This document shows, piece by piece, positions 1-12,800 of a stretch of 64,000 nt of DNA. Both the position numbers and the translations under genes were made by a program. Under the pieces are notes generated by a model, which did not search any database, was not told the origin of the DNA, and worked only from the letters and a program-made list of their open reading frames with translations. The DNA comes from Sisyra terminalis (Eukaryota; Arthropoda; Insecta; Neuroptera; Sisyridae). Where the stretch lies: contig OY292276.1 in assembly GCA_958496175.1 (NCBI GenBank), forward strand, positions 37,282,449-37,346,448, in the 5' to 3' direction. Within the stretch, counting starts at the first letter, position 1. Every line of letters starts with the position of its first letter.

Positions 1-231
1 CATTGATATTATATTATCTGTATTTATTAAGGAAAAAGGTAGTATATTTCATGTTTATTCAAAATTTATATCGCTACAAAATAAAGAGATGTAATTATAA
101 TATCTATAATATCTAATTTTATTTATTAATAAAAAACTTTTGGATATGTATTTTGGTGCTTTAAATAAAGAAATTAATGGCAGAATAAATAAGCTTTAAT
201 GACTAAACATTTTCAGTTATAATTTAAATTT

Positions 232-1852
232 TTATGTATCAAATACTTGAATATGTGTATATAATTCTTTCAAAGTAATATTATATTTCGAGTCCAATGA
301 GTTTAAGCCATCGTTTCTGTAGCGTTGCATTCCCATTCTAATTAACTCATACCGTTCGGCGCTAGAAAAGTTAAGAAGAAATTAATTTAAATCAAGAATT
401 TTAAAATTTTGATTACAGAAACGGTAAATTAACTACATAACGATTTTTTTTTTGAAATAAGAAATAACTACAGAAAGCTTTAATTTTTTTAAGATCAGAT
501 CTCTATGTCCCTGATGGAAAAATATAGATTTTTAAAAAAGAATCAAAATTAATTATTAAATTTAAGATCAATATCAAAATAAACAAATACACTATTAAAA
601 TATCGTTAGAGGGGATTAATAATGGCAATTAATTAATTATAATAGTTATTTGATCCTAATGTAAACTGGTACATTGTAAATATATGTACTAAAACAGTTC
701 AAAATCAAAATCATTAGTTTCGATGCAATTTTCTAAAGTTTGAGAACTGTTTAAGTTACAATTATTGGCGCTCAATATATCTAGTATCAGCAGTTTTTCT
801 GAAAGGAAGAATGGCGCCAGTTATGTCCACTAAGTCACTATCTTTTATTTGAACGAATAAATAATAATTTTCTTACTTCGGCCGTTCTTTTTTATGGCGT
901 AGCATTATGTATTTACTAATTTTAGGATCATATCGACATGGTTGTAAATTATTTCGAGACAACCGACTAAAAAAAAAAATAAAAGAAAAGTTTAACTTAA
1001 GTTTCTGTGTCATTCTATTTAACTTACTCATAAAAATTGTCATCCTCTCCACCCCATCCATAAAAGATATTCGACATTCCATTAATGAGTTCAAAATCTT
1101 TTGCTAAAATTGCCATTGCACCCCCAGATAAGCCTTTATATAAGAGATTGAATCTAAAACAAAAAAATATATGTAATCTCTAACTGACAAGTATTACAAT
1201 GTACTTAGAACACACCTATGTTCATCTGGATTTGTAGACATATGTCGTGGTTTTTTAGTGCATACATATAAATTTCCAAAAACTATAGGTATTAAATCTA
1301 CGTCATGCAAAATTAAACAAGAATATCCCAATTTAATAGCTTCATTGGCTCCTATATTAAGAAGCTTGGCTCTATTAAATGGTTTTTCATCTCTTTGGTC
1401 TACAATAAATATTCGATAGTGGATTTGCTGCCTTTGTAAGAAGTTGTGAAAATAATTTAAAAAGAACTGTAGTTGCTCCGATCGTTTACGATAAGGGACA
1501 ATTAATGCTACATTAAATGGAGATTTACATAGCTGTGGCTCATATTCACCACCTAAAATTATTATAAATCAATTGATGTTTAATTTCAGTTTTTTGAAAT
1601 TATTATACCTATTTCAACATCATTAAAATTACTTGTGTTGTAATTTTGGTACTCAATTTCTGAAGTGTTCATTAAAATCGAATTGTATTCACAGTTGTGA
1701 ATATTATTTAAAGAAGTTTTTCCGTAATCTAATTCAAAAATAACGTCTTGTAATGGTATGTAGTCATAGATTGCAGAAAAACGAGTTGGGTATAAAATGT
1801 AGTTGATAATCCAAATGAATATCAATCCGTACGAAATATTTCGGAAAATCAT
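232..1852 (-). CDS. B4GALT: beta-1,4-galactosyltransferase family (GT7), probable GalNAc transferase
   Basis: Golgi type II membrane glycosyltransferase that adds a beta-1,4-linked Gal or GalNAc to GlcNAc ends of glycans. Five exons on the minus strand: 1609-1852, 1216-1552, 1028-1153, 877-966, 232-361. All junctions are GT-AG with matching phases, giving 308 residues. A hydrophobic anchor lies at about residues 6-21. Then come the family motifs in order: ALIVPYRKR (about 96-105), FNRAKLLNIGANE (140-152), the metal-binding HDVDLIP (164-170), GLSGGAMAI (201-209), YGWGGEDDN (225-233), MLRH (257-260) and DGLNSL (283-288). The length matches compact insect beta4GalNAcT-B-like proteins. A leucine occupies the place of the donor-selecting Tyr289 of bovine beta4GalT1, so GalNAc is the likelier donor sugar (inference). 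The start is the first ATG before the membrane anchor. Its promoter region is shared with the Sec24 gene. TTTATT, a poly(A) signal read on the minus strand, occurs at 122-127. Confidence 0.95.
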
Positions 1853-2956
1853 AATTAGTTATGTGTTTAAACATATAAATTCACTATTTCGAAGCATGGA
1901 AGTAAAACGTAATGCATTGTTAGCAAATAACCTTTGCGTATTTAAAACGTGCCCTTTGGGATTTTCATAGCTACTTTGGGAAAGTCTGAAAAGTATTACG
2001 ACTACTGCCTGATTATTTTGAAAAATGCATTTCAATGCTACTGTAACTACGCTTTGTAACAACCACAAATTTAGATAACTGAAACTTTTAATTTATTAAA
2101 ATTAAGTATAATTTTCTAAACCTTGAATATCATACTGCCCTTTAAATTATGTTTGGAGTAACTCAAAGATTCTATAAGACTCCAAGGACGTGTTTGCAAG
2201 CTTAAGATTTTACTCGTAAATTTGTAATCCATATATTAATGAATTATTTAAATTAATTTATTTCAACATAATTTTATTTAATAAACCGCTTGTAGTCAAT
2301 AACGCATTTGAATATGCGTGAAAACGAAAAATTGTCAATTTGACACATTGGACACATTTGACAGCACCGTAAAATGCAGAATGGTGCCGAACTAGTCCAA
2401 TTAGTACGCCCAACTATCCTGGATAAAAATTCAGTCAAATTTGAGATTTTTGGTTTGATTCTCAGCTATTTCAATGACAGTTAAATTTTTGCTATGTTCA
2501 CAAGATTGACGTGGAGTTAAAGAAACGCAAGCGCATTAGCTCCGTACGTGGCAAAACTGTCGTGAAAAGTGAGAACATTAGTAAACAGGAAAATGATTTT
2601 GTGAAAATTTTATTAATATTTGGAAATAAAAAGTAAGACTTTCACATATTTCTGTTCAATACAATCATATCTAACTGAAAATATAGAATTTATAAATAAA
2701 CTCTTTGTAATTTTCAATATATAGATAATAATATGACATTTATTTTATGGGTCAAAAATTTGCTCCGCTGATATTAGAGAAATAAAGAGATTTACCCAGA
2801 TTTTTTCTTATGTCGATGTACTAATAGACGTATCCTTAATATTTTCTTTCTATTAATGTTTAATAATAAATTAAAAATATGTGCTTCAAACATTTTTATT
2901 AGTAAGTTGTTCATACTCGGAATAAACATCTTTTTTAAGGTTTACGGAGCATTACA
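1853..2956. promoter_or_regulatory. Divergent promoter region with Sec24 5' leader
   Basis: About 1.1 kb separates the ATGs of the head-to-head B4GALT and Sec24 genes. ATTTGACAGCA occurs at 2356-2366, with a related TTTGAC word just upstream. A splice donor (GTAAGA, at 2633) and an acceptor (TTTTTTAAG, ending 2939) suggest a non-coding first exon ending at 2632 and a 307-bp intron just before the Sec24 start codon. I see no clear TATA box. The 69-codon open frame directly upstream of the B4GALT start resembles no family and is probably leader sequence. Confidence 0.55.
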
Positions 2957-5900
2957 ATGAATCCTCCATTTTTACCTCAACAATCATTTGGAGCATCTCA
3001 TGGATATCCTCCTCCTCCAACGGGGCCATACACAGCCAATATGCCACCAGTTGCTAAAGACAGTATGCCTGGACCACCGCCCACCGGCTACTCACCGCAA
3101 CCTCCAATGAATCAAACAGGAGTAGCAAATTATCCAATACCACCAACAGGATTACCTTCGAATTTAAACTCACGACCTATTCTTCCTTCTGTCAAAGGAG
3201 TGCCTAATTCTAATTTGCCTCCAAATTCAGAAACTGGTTACAACCCTCATCCACCTCAGAGTCAATATTCCGCATCTCCAGATACAATTAAGTCTTCAAT
3301 TCATCCTCCAATGCCACCACATTCAAATTCTTTAAATCAAAACCCGACGTCAATGCACCCATCTCCACAGTTTAATGAAAACACAAATCAATTGACTCAG
3401 CAAATGTCTAGTTTGTCAGTTAATAACCCTAATGCTTCTCCAATGAGTCAAAATTCAGTTATTAATGGTGAACAAAAAAGCTCTTCAGCTGTGCCAAATC
3501 AGTACGGACCGCCATCTAACAATATGATGCCGCCGATGCCGCCACTACCAAATCAGCCAGTAAATCAAATGAAGCAGTATAATCAAGGTTTGCCACCACA
3601 ACCATACAACCAATCAAGTCATCAAGGTTCACATATGTCGCCTCCGTTAAACCATCAACCTCCGCAAATGCCATCATCCATGCATAACCAAGGGTCTTAT
3701 AGACCTCCGATAAATAATTTAGGCCCTCATATGCCTCCACCATTAAATCAGCAAGGCGCTAACATTCCTCCACCTATAAATCCAAACCTTCATATGCAGC
3801 AACAAATGAATCAACCAAATCCTTACGGCCCTCAAAGAGGCCCACCGTCTGCTCAATACATAAATGGGACAAATCAAAGATCTGGAATACCCCCAACAAA
3901 TGTGGGACAAATGGGATACCCTCCGCAACCAACAATGCCTGGACAAATGCAAACCTCTTATTCTCAGCAAAGTCCGTACCAACAAGAACACAACACGATC
4001 AATCCTGACCAAATACCTAATCCGGTATAAATCGAATATAATATTAATTTATTTTTTATATAGTAATTTAATTAAATATTACAGATTCGAGTGTATTTAG
4101 AAGATCAGGATGCTCGTTCTGGCATATTTTGCACAAACGCCAAAGGTCTGGTACCACCTTTAGCGACTACTGATTTCATCACACAAGATCAAGGAAATGC
4201 AAGTCCACGTTATATAAGATCAACGATGTATAATATTCCAATTACAGCCGATTCGTTGAAACAAGTTGCATTGCCTTTTGCTGTACTAGTCAGTCCAATG
4301 GCTCGCACAGTTGACCAAGAATATCCACCTCCTATAGTTGATTTCGGGGAACTTGGTCCTATTCGATGTGTTCGTTGCAAAGCATACATGTGTCCCAACA
4401 TGCAATTCATTGACTCAGGGGAAAGATTTCAGTGCCTTTTATGCAAAGCAACAACAGAGGTACCAAATCAGTATTTTCAACATTTGGACCATACTGGTCT
4501 AAGAATCGACCGCTTTGAACGACCAGAACTTGTTCTTGGAGCCTATGAATTTATTGCTACAAAAGAATATTGCCGAAATAATGTGTTTCCAAAACCACCA
4601 GCTATGCTTTTTGTCATTGATGTGTCTTACAATAATGTAAAATCCGGTTTGGTTCGTTTATTGTGTGCTGAAATGAAAAATATTATTAAAAATTTACCAA
4701 TCGATCAAGGCAAAGATAAATCTGAAATGAAAATAGGATTTATTACATACAACAGTACAGTTCATTTTTATAATATTAAGGTATCTATTTTTAATTTAAT
4801 TATATACCTATTTTTTATTAGTATTAAGAATTTAAGATTTATTTTTTCTTTGCGTGTAAACATGAATATCTTTTTAATAGCTCTCTTGTTTCTCCCTGTT
4901 TCACTTGAAATGTAAATTACAACTCCGATTCACAGGAATGTTTTAACCACGAAGTATGTTTTAACATTGCGTTATATAAGAAAAATAACGATTACATACA
5001 CATTGTTTCCGAAAATAGTTCCTTATAATTTTAATCTTTATCATTTTACAATGATAATTTTTATCTTTATTCAACAAAAAAGTGTATAAAAATTCAATAT
5101 TTCAATAGTAGAAAGTGTCTCATTTAATGTGGATTACTGCTACCATGATTAATAAATTCTAATCCCAGACTCTAAGAGGATATAGTTAAGTAGAGTTTTA
5201 TTATTATTTTTTTTTACAAAAATATTGACTTGAAATGTTGTGCACTCGTTTTTGCATATCAAAAGTTACGTAGCAAAAACGAGTTGATGATATTTTCCGA
5301 ATCGGGTTAATATTTCGTTAGTTGTGAAAGGAATAATTTAATCAAGATTACGTGATAATCATTAAGAACTTAATTTTTAGTTAGGTATCGTTCAATCGAT
5401 GATAGAAGTAGGGAACATAATTCTATTCCAATAATTAAGTATATTAAAATAGACAAGTTACTTTCATGACATTGAAACTATTTTTTATTATTATAGGGTA
5501 CTTTAGCACAGCCACAAATGATGGTTGTTGGGGACATACAAGAAATGTTTATGCCTTTATTAGATGGCTTTTTGTGTAGCGTTGAAGAATCAGAAACTGT
5601 AATTGAATCTTTGATGGAGCAAATTCCAATTATGTTCAGCGATACACGTGATACAGAAGCCGTTCTCTATCCAGCTATTCAAGCTGGATTGGAAGCTTTA
5701 AAAGTAACATTTTCATATTATTTATTTTATTTTTTGTTATATAAATTTTCCTTTAATAGGCTTCAGAATGTGCTGGAAAATTATTAGTGTTTCATTCAAC
5801 ACTTCCTACATCAGAGGTTCCTGGAAAACTTAAAAATCGAGATGATAGAAAGCTCCTTGGAACTGAAAAAGAACGAACTGTTCTATCACCTCAAAATAAT

Positions 5901-7571
5901 GTTTATAACAATTTAGGACAAGAATGTGTAGGGGCAGGTTGTAGTGTTGATTTATTTTTGTTTAACAATGCCTACATCGACGTTGCGACAGTTGGACAAG
6001 TTGCGAGATTAACTGGTGGACAAGTGTACAAGTACACTTATTTCCAAGTAATATTATACAAAAGAAATATAAAATTAAAATTATCAATAATCATATATTT
6101 TTTAGGCTGATATTGATGGCGAACGTTTGATAAATGATGTAATTTACAATGTGAGTCGACCTATTGCTTTCGATGCTTTTATGAGAATTAGAACATCGGC
6201 TGGTGTTCGACCAACTGATTTTTATGGACATTTCTTTATGGCAAACACAACTGATATGGAACTTGCTAGCATTGGTTTGTATTTTTATTGTTTTTTTTCT
6301 TATTTAAAATGAAAATTTTGGTTTTTATTTGGCATACATTAAATATAGAATATACATGATTTTATTTATTCTTTAAAGATTGTGACAAAGCTGTCGCCGT
6401 TGAAATAAAACATGATGATAAGTTAGTAGAAGCAGAAGGTGTCTACATTCAAGCTGTATTGTTGTACACTTCATCTTCAGGGCAAAGACGAATACGAGTT
6501 CTCAATTTAGCATTGCAAACGTGTTCGCAATATGCAGATATAGTTAAGAGTTGTGATTTAGATACGATTTTCAACTTCTGTGCGAAACAAAGTAAGTGTG
6601 AATAATTAAAAATTATTGAATCAGTACCCATAATTTTTGTCCCTTTTTTATTATTTAGGTACATACCGGCTACTGGAACATCCGCCAAAAGTAATCAAAG
6701 ATCAGTTGGTTCAACGATTTGCACAAAATTTAGCTTGTTATAGAAAGCATTGTGCCGGTGGTGGTGGAGGAATATCTACTCAACTTATACTTCCCGAATG
6801 CTTGAAATTAACTCCATTGTATTTGAATTGTCTCTTGAAAAATGATGCTATATCTGGCGGTAAGATGTAGTTTTTATTACTTATTTATTCGTACTTAATA
6901 TTATTTTTATGTTTAGGTCCCGATATGACAGTGGATGATCGATCTTTTATAATGCAACTTGTAATGACCATGGATGTGCCATTTTCTGTAAGTTTCTTTT
7001 ATCCACGGTTAATTCCAGTCCATGATATTAACCCACAGGAAACAAAAGTACCCACTCAAATCAGATGTTCTATTGATCGCATGGTAGATAATGGAGCCTA
7101 CATTTTAGGTATGTTTATTTTTCCCTTTTTCTTCAATGACGAGTATTTAAATAATAACTTTCTTAACTTTAGAAAATGGAATTCATATGTTCCTCTGGGT
7201 TGGATTGAATATAAGCAGTGAATGGGTTCAAAATGTTTTCGGGGTTCCATCTATAACTCAAGCTAACTTTGAAGTAACTTGTCTACCCCAACTAGACAAC
7301 CCATTATCCTTACGAATTCGTTCTTTAATTGGTGAGCTTCAAAGTCAAAAACGTCGTCAAATGAGAGTAAGTTTATTTTATATTTGAATTAATTTAATTA
7401 CATATTTACTCAATTTTATTTACATTTTAGCTAACATTGTTGCGACAGTGTGATAAATTAGAAAGTGTGTTCAAACATTTTCTGGTTGAAGATCGTGGAT
7501 TAAATGGATCTCTTTCTTATGTTGAATTCATAGTTCATATATACAAAGAGATACGAAATTATCTAAGCTAG
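2957..7571 (+). CDS. Sec24CD: Protein transport protein Sec24C/D, COPII cargo adaptor
   Basis: Sec24 binds Sec23 and selects cargo during COPII vesicle budding from the endoplasmic reticulum. Ten coding exons: 2957-4024, 4085-4780, 5497-5703, 5760-6047, 6106-6274, 6379-6591, 6659-6859, 6917-7108, 7173-7366, 7431-7571. Every intron is GT-AG and the phases join, giving 1,122 residues, close to vertebrate SEC24C. Residues 1-356 are a Pro/Gln/Asn-rich disordered tail. A CX2C-X18-CX2C zinc finger spans 451-476, followed by YFQHLDHTG. The vWA-like trunk begins near LFVIDVSYNN (about 530). The beta-sandwich, helical and gelsolin-like parts follow; FLWVGLN belongs to the last. The C-terminus contains VEDRGLNGSLSYVEF. 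The zinc-finger flank and the HLDHTGLR wording fit the C/D paralogue rather than A/B. The whole first coding exon encodes the disordered tail. A poly(A) signal AATAAA lies at 7648-7653. Confidence 0.97.
4781..5496 (+). other. Sec24 intron 2 with a perfect inverted repeat
   Basis: This is the largest intron of the gene, 716 bp; the others are about 50-105 bp. It holds a perfect 11-bp inverted repeat, CTCGTTTTTGC at 5245-5255 and GCAAAAACGAG at 5273-5283, with a 17-nt loop. It may be a decayed small transposon. No coding sequence is visible. Confidence 0.5.
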
Positions 7572-9174
7572 CCAAATCCGGAATACCCATCAGTATCGCA
7601 ATTACGTCGAAAGAAACAGTTGCGACGAGCTAATTTCGGTTATTTTCAATAAAAATGTACTCACATTAGATTTTAATTTACAAGTCGATAAATATATCTT
7701 TCATTGAACGTCCATTACTTACTGTTACTTTTCATTTAAAAATATTTTATTATAATAAATTTTAGCGACAAAAAATTCAAGTAAAAATTATTACTTTGTT
7801 TAAAATCTATTAATGTATTAGTGACATTTAATGCTCGTTGCATGAATTAAAATATTTATATGGATTTATTGAAAGATGTTTAGTTAAACCAACTTTAAAT
7901 AAATAGTGAACCGTATGATTATATTTGAAAAGAATTGTATGTTCATATACTCGTATATTAAGAAAATTTCGTTGTTTGCTTTCGTTCCATTTAATAGTTG
8001 GTAGAAATATAAACTTATAAAGTTTAAAAAATTGTGTATGGTAGTAAATTATAATGGGATACTATATGTGGGAGTCTTATTATTTTTTTATTAAGTTTAA
8101 TGGTTATAAAAGATATACATTTAAATCTACTTTTATTTCAAGTCACTGAATTTTTAAATAGTTTTTGTAATTAGATAATTATGATAATGTAAGATGATTT
8201 GGATGCTAACTTGTTAAAAAAACATTGTATAGAAACTAGTAATATGTATACATACTTATATCACATTGTATCACTTTATAATTAAATGAAAAATAATACG
8301 AGTATTTCCTTTTTTCAATTTTTGCTTGTTACATTGTTGCAGATTGTAATACCAGGTTTTCTTCTAAAGATAAAGGAGTATTCCACGTTAGATTGATTAT
8401 TTATGAATCCTTCCTCTTTTAGTCTTACAAATTTTAAATGTAGAACTAATCCTTTAATATATTTGTAACCAATCAAAAGTAAATTATGATTTTTCTTTAA
8501 ATTATTTTTTTTAAACTTATGCAAGATCATATTTTCTGAAAATTAAGTTTTTCATAAAAACTATCATAAAATATATGATCAAGTTTAATAAAACATTAAA
8601 CACAAAATATAATTAACAGCATAAAAATTGTTCAAGTTCGTGAATATTCTGCAATGCGAACGTTGAATTCAATGATCGGATTGAATATTGAGCAACTCAA
8701 CGGTGCCTTTAGTTTAACGAACAAAGTTCTCTATCCAACGTCCAATCCGATCGCTCTACTGAATTTAATGTCACATATAGAAATAAACACCCTATTCAAC
8801 GGCCTTTTTCTCTTGGTTATTAAAAAATGATAACGCAACCTTTTCGTTATGTTGGGTAATCCTTGCAAAATTGATTCCATGTTTCATACTTTTAGAATAA
8901 TGTAATGAAAAGAGTTAATTGGGGAGGGGGTAGTTCTACAACGACTTTTTGAGTGTAATCTTTATAAATAACGGTAAAATAATAGCTATATTTGTTTATT
9001 GTAAAAAGGTTTATGTATTTTTTTTCATAGTAGTTTACTTTTTACATTTTTAAAATATAAACTGAAAACAATAAGTTTCGCACGTAATTTGTGAAACTCA
9101 TAACAAATGCAAAATGAATATTTATATAATTACAATTTAATAGTGTCTACCATATTATATTATTGAGATGCACT
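7572..9174. other. Intergenic region between the Sec24 and Tim13 3' ends
   Basis: The two genes converge here. After the Sec24 3' UTR (poly(A) signal at 7648) the sequence is AT-rich and non-coding. Between about 8660 and 8770 there is an imperfect inverted repeat: GATCGGATTGAA on one side and its near-complement, around GTCCAATCCGATCGCTC, on the other. This looks like a small palindromic repeat. Nothing else is recognised. Confidence 0.4.
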
Positions 9175-9636
9175 TCACATATTATTTTCTCGTTGTAATC
9201 TCGTTGCGTAAGCTCTCGATACGAGGCCCCATGTATCCATATATCGGTCCATACACATCGAAACGCATTTCTGAAAATGAATAAAATATTTCAAATTACT
9301 TTAAATTCAATTCACTTTTTCGGATAAATATTATAATAAATGATCGTGAAAATGATCAAATTTTATACGAAAAAAGTTTTAGGTTAAATTTTACAAAACC
9401 TGTTCTGAGTTGTCTAGACTTGTACCCGGCTTGTTAATGCATTTTGAAAAACATTTTTGTGTCATTTTCTGAAAATAAATGTACAAATTGCAATTTTTTC
9501 TAAAATTAAATCATCTTTTTCCAAAACATACAGCTAATAATTCTTGAGCATGTGATATAGCTATTTGTTGTTTTACTTGTTCCATAAACTCTTCTTTCTG
9601 AGGTCCTGTTAGATTTCCCGTTGGAAGTGAATCCAT
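9175..9636 (-). CDS. Tim13: Mitochondrial import inner membrane translocase subunit Tim13
   Basis: Small Tim chaperone of the mitochondrial intermembrane space. With Tim8 it forms a hexamer that escorts hydrophobic precursors to TIM22. Three exons on the minus strand: 9532-9636, 9400-9468, 9175-9270, all with phase-0 introns, giving 89 residues. The twin CX3C signature is complete: C41-X3-C45, 14 residues, C60-X3-C64. The segments [21 protein letters not shown] and [10 protein letters not shown], then VSRAY and RLQRE, match animal Tim13 closely, and the protein ends in M like the human one. The cysteine pairs form the intramolecular disulphides made by the Mia40 pathway (family knowledge). 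The single in-frame ATG at 9634-9636 is the start. It shares a 253-bp promoter with SNAPC4. Confidence 0.96.
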
Positions 9637-9889
9637 TATAAATAATTTTTGTTAATAAATGTGATTAAAATAAATGTATCGTCTTTAAATTTTCACCGTT
9701 TTGAATGAATTAACACAACTTGTAACTAACTTTACTTAATACCAGCAGTTGTCAAACAGTATTTCAAAATAGTTTCAAGCAGATTTGACAGCATTTGACA
9801 GAAAATGTGATGAAAGAAGAAATAAAGTGAAAGAAAACAGAGCCATCTAAAATTAAGTTTTTTATGTGATTAAATTGGATACAATTAAA
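9637..9889. promoter_or_regulatory. Bidirectional promoter, Tim13/SNAPC4
   Basis: Only 253 bp separate the two start codons, so the promoter must serve both directions. Two overlapping copies of ATTTGACAG lie at 9783-9791 and 9793-9801; the same ATTTGACAGCA is found in the other head-to-head promoter at 2356. No TATA box is evident, as is usual for housekeeping genes. Confidence 0.6.
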
Positions 9890-12800
9890 ATGTATTCAAA
9901 TTTAAAATCAATAATTAAAAGTAACGTTGATGATGTAGAAAAATTAAATTTGATCTTGAAGGTGGACAATATCGAACATATCGAATATGACGACAGTGTA
10001 AGTGTAAAAATAAAAAAATATTTATTGTTTGACTGATATCCTGTTGTAATGGTAGAATTTTTTCATTGGTACATATCAATACATATTACGCAGTTCAACA
10101 GTAAATATTCTTAAACTCATAAGATAAAAAAGCTTAGAGCCTACTAGTGGTTGAGTGGTCAAGGTGGCCGCTCCAAAACTAGTAGGAGCCTACTGGTGGC
10201 CGAGTGGTCTAGGTAACTGCTTTAAAACTGCTAGGTGGTGGGTTCGATCCTCGTATTGAACAAATTTTTAATATTTATCGATAACGGATTTTATTAACCC
10301 TAGAGTCGCTAAAGACTTTAGTAGTTATAAAGCGACAATAAATAACAATTAAAAAAACTACTATGTGTTGGACCTCTTCGACTCCGTGCATTAGAATCTC
10401 GTATCGAGTAAATTTTCGATACTTCTCGATTTACGAATTTTTATTTACCCTTGCGTCACTAGAGATCTTAGTAGTTATAATGGAGGCATCCATTATTTAC
10501 GTGAGGCGTTTAGAGGGTTGGGGGTGTCGAGCAAAATCTCACATAATCTCACGTGGGGGAGAAGATTGTTCCGGTAAATAACACGTAGTTTTTGAAATAG
10601 CAATAAAAAAACTTACAGTATGTGTGAATGGCTGATGTTATTTAGTTATATTTAGCATAGTTTATTCAATTGACGTCAATCCATGTATACGTAAGTCGGT
10701 TTGGTACATTCTTAATTTGCTGAACTCTGAACTCTTGAACTCTGTACAAGTTACAATTCAATATCAGTACATGGGGCACATCATTGAGCTTAGTGAATTT
10801 TGTAAAACGCTCATAGTTTTTAATTGTTTTCAAAAAAATGTGATAATTTCAGTTTTGCAAAATTTGTATCAAAATTTTTTTTCAATAGATAGAGTAATTT
10901 TTATGATTTTAAATATTTCTTAATATACTTGTGACCATATTTTCGAAGTCGTCCAACGAAAACGTATTACTCTATTAATAATTATCTTCAAAATACATTT
11001 TGATTGAAAGTTAAATCTAATGGTATTCATGCAATGGAATCTCGAATTATACTTAATGGTTGTACATGTGCAATTTTCTTAGATTAGGGGGACCGGGAGG
11101 TAACGTCTTTTTTTAATATAAAATTAAAACACAAAAGTTTAAAATAAGTTTTGATTTTAAATCAATGATATAATTTGTCTCAATATTATCAACTTTATGA
11201 CATCTACTGGATCTACTGCATCTAGTGTTCAAATTTTTAATGCGTGTTAGTAAAAATCAATTGGTTACAAAGTAAAATATCTGAAAATTACATTTTGAAC
11301 ATCATTTAAGTTTCCAATTTTTTTACGTTAGGAAATGTAGCAATAGAATTTCGATAAAATAACTTTGGACGATTATAATGGGTTAGATAAGATTACCCCC
11401 TCCAATTATTTTTAAAAAAAAATTCCAGTAGTTTTTTCCACACAGGAGTTTTGCAGTACTGTGTTGCAGAATAGAGTTTTCATTGTTGCTATTTTTGGGC
11501 ACTTTTGGGTATTTGGTTGGTCGCTCAAGATTAATTAGACTCTTCGAGTGTGACATATATTTGGTACTACTTCCTCCCTTAATATCTTATTGTTTAAATT
11601 TTTTATTCTTGGTTGGGACTAGTTGAATAACTCAAAATTATCGAATTTGAACCTAAAAAACTCATTTGGCATTAATGAACATCTAACACATTTAGATAAA
11701 TATTGAAAATGTTTTTGATAACAACTTTGCGTTACTACCTTGTGAAATTCGAAAAGCATACAATACCGAACTTATATTTCTTCAGGTTTTTGATCCTATC
11801 ATTTCGTAATTTTTTATGAATTAACAAGCACTCTAATCATATCATGTTTTTGATACCACTTTGATTGAAATAACAAGTAAATAACTGGCAATTGAATGAC
11901 TATAGGTTCAAAAACGATATTACTTCCCGGTTCTCCTACTATCTCTTGGTTTTGACTTTTCTTTCATCCAATTCTGTGATATATAATAAATTATTCGTGA
12001 GATCGCAGGCTTTTAAAATATTTGGTAGTGTAAATACGAAACGATCCTGATCATTGTACAAATTATAACTACAGTTTCCCGATTTACTTAACGAAAATTT
12101 GCACTTTATTGTTCATTAAGTAGATATAAAATTTGGCTAATTTAATAAATTCAAAAATTTTTATTTACAGGACAATGAATCAGATGATTCATCAAACGAT
12201 GCAAATTCGACTTCTTCCACAAGATCTATTCAAAAAATACAAAACATTCATTACAATTTTACGAGTTCCATGCCGTATGATGAACAAGTTGAACAAATAA
12301 TTTCAACGTTCAAAGATGATCATTTAAGTAAAATAATATTACTAAATAAAGCCCAACAAGGTTTGTTACAAGAAACAATTAAGGAACACCTCAGAAAGAT
12401 ATCTGAAATCGATACGAAACTTAATAAAATTTCTGAAATATTGAAAGATCAAGACGTCAGCAAATCCAAAAAATATCATGGTTGTAAATATGGTGTTCCC
12501 TATTTTAAAACTCAACAGTTTTATTGTCCACCAAACCAGGATAAAATCACTAAAGATAGAAACGGTGAATTTTGTCAAATGGATCTACCTCCGTTAAAAA
12601 TTTGGACGGATAGTGAAACAAAGCTTTTGGTTAACTATGTAAAAGAAGAATCAAAAAATATACGAATTAATCAATTGAAAGCAAAACTGAAACAATTGTC
12701 ACGCCCAATTTTCAATAGAAATAAAATTGATAAAGAAACGGCGACGAAAATCGAGGAAATTTCAAATCAAATTGAAAAATGGAAATTGAAAGACAGTGCC

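Noticed and set aside
1859..2068. 69-codon minus-strand open frame upstream of B4GALT
   Set aside because: Different frame from the gene, no family similarity, and it lies where the 5' leader is expected.
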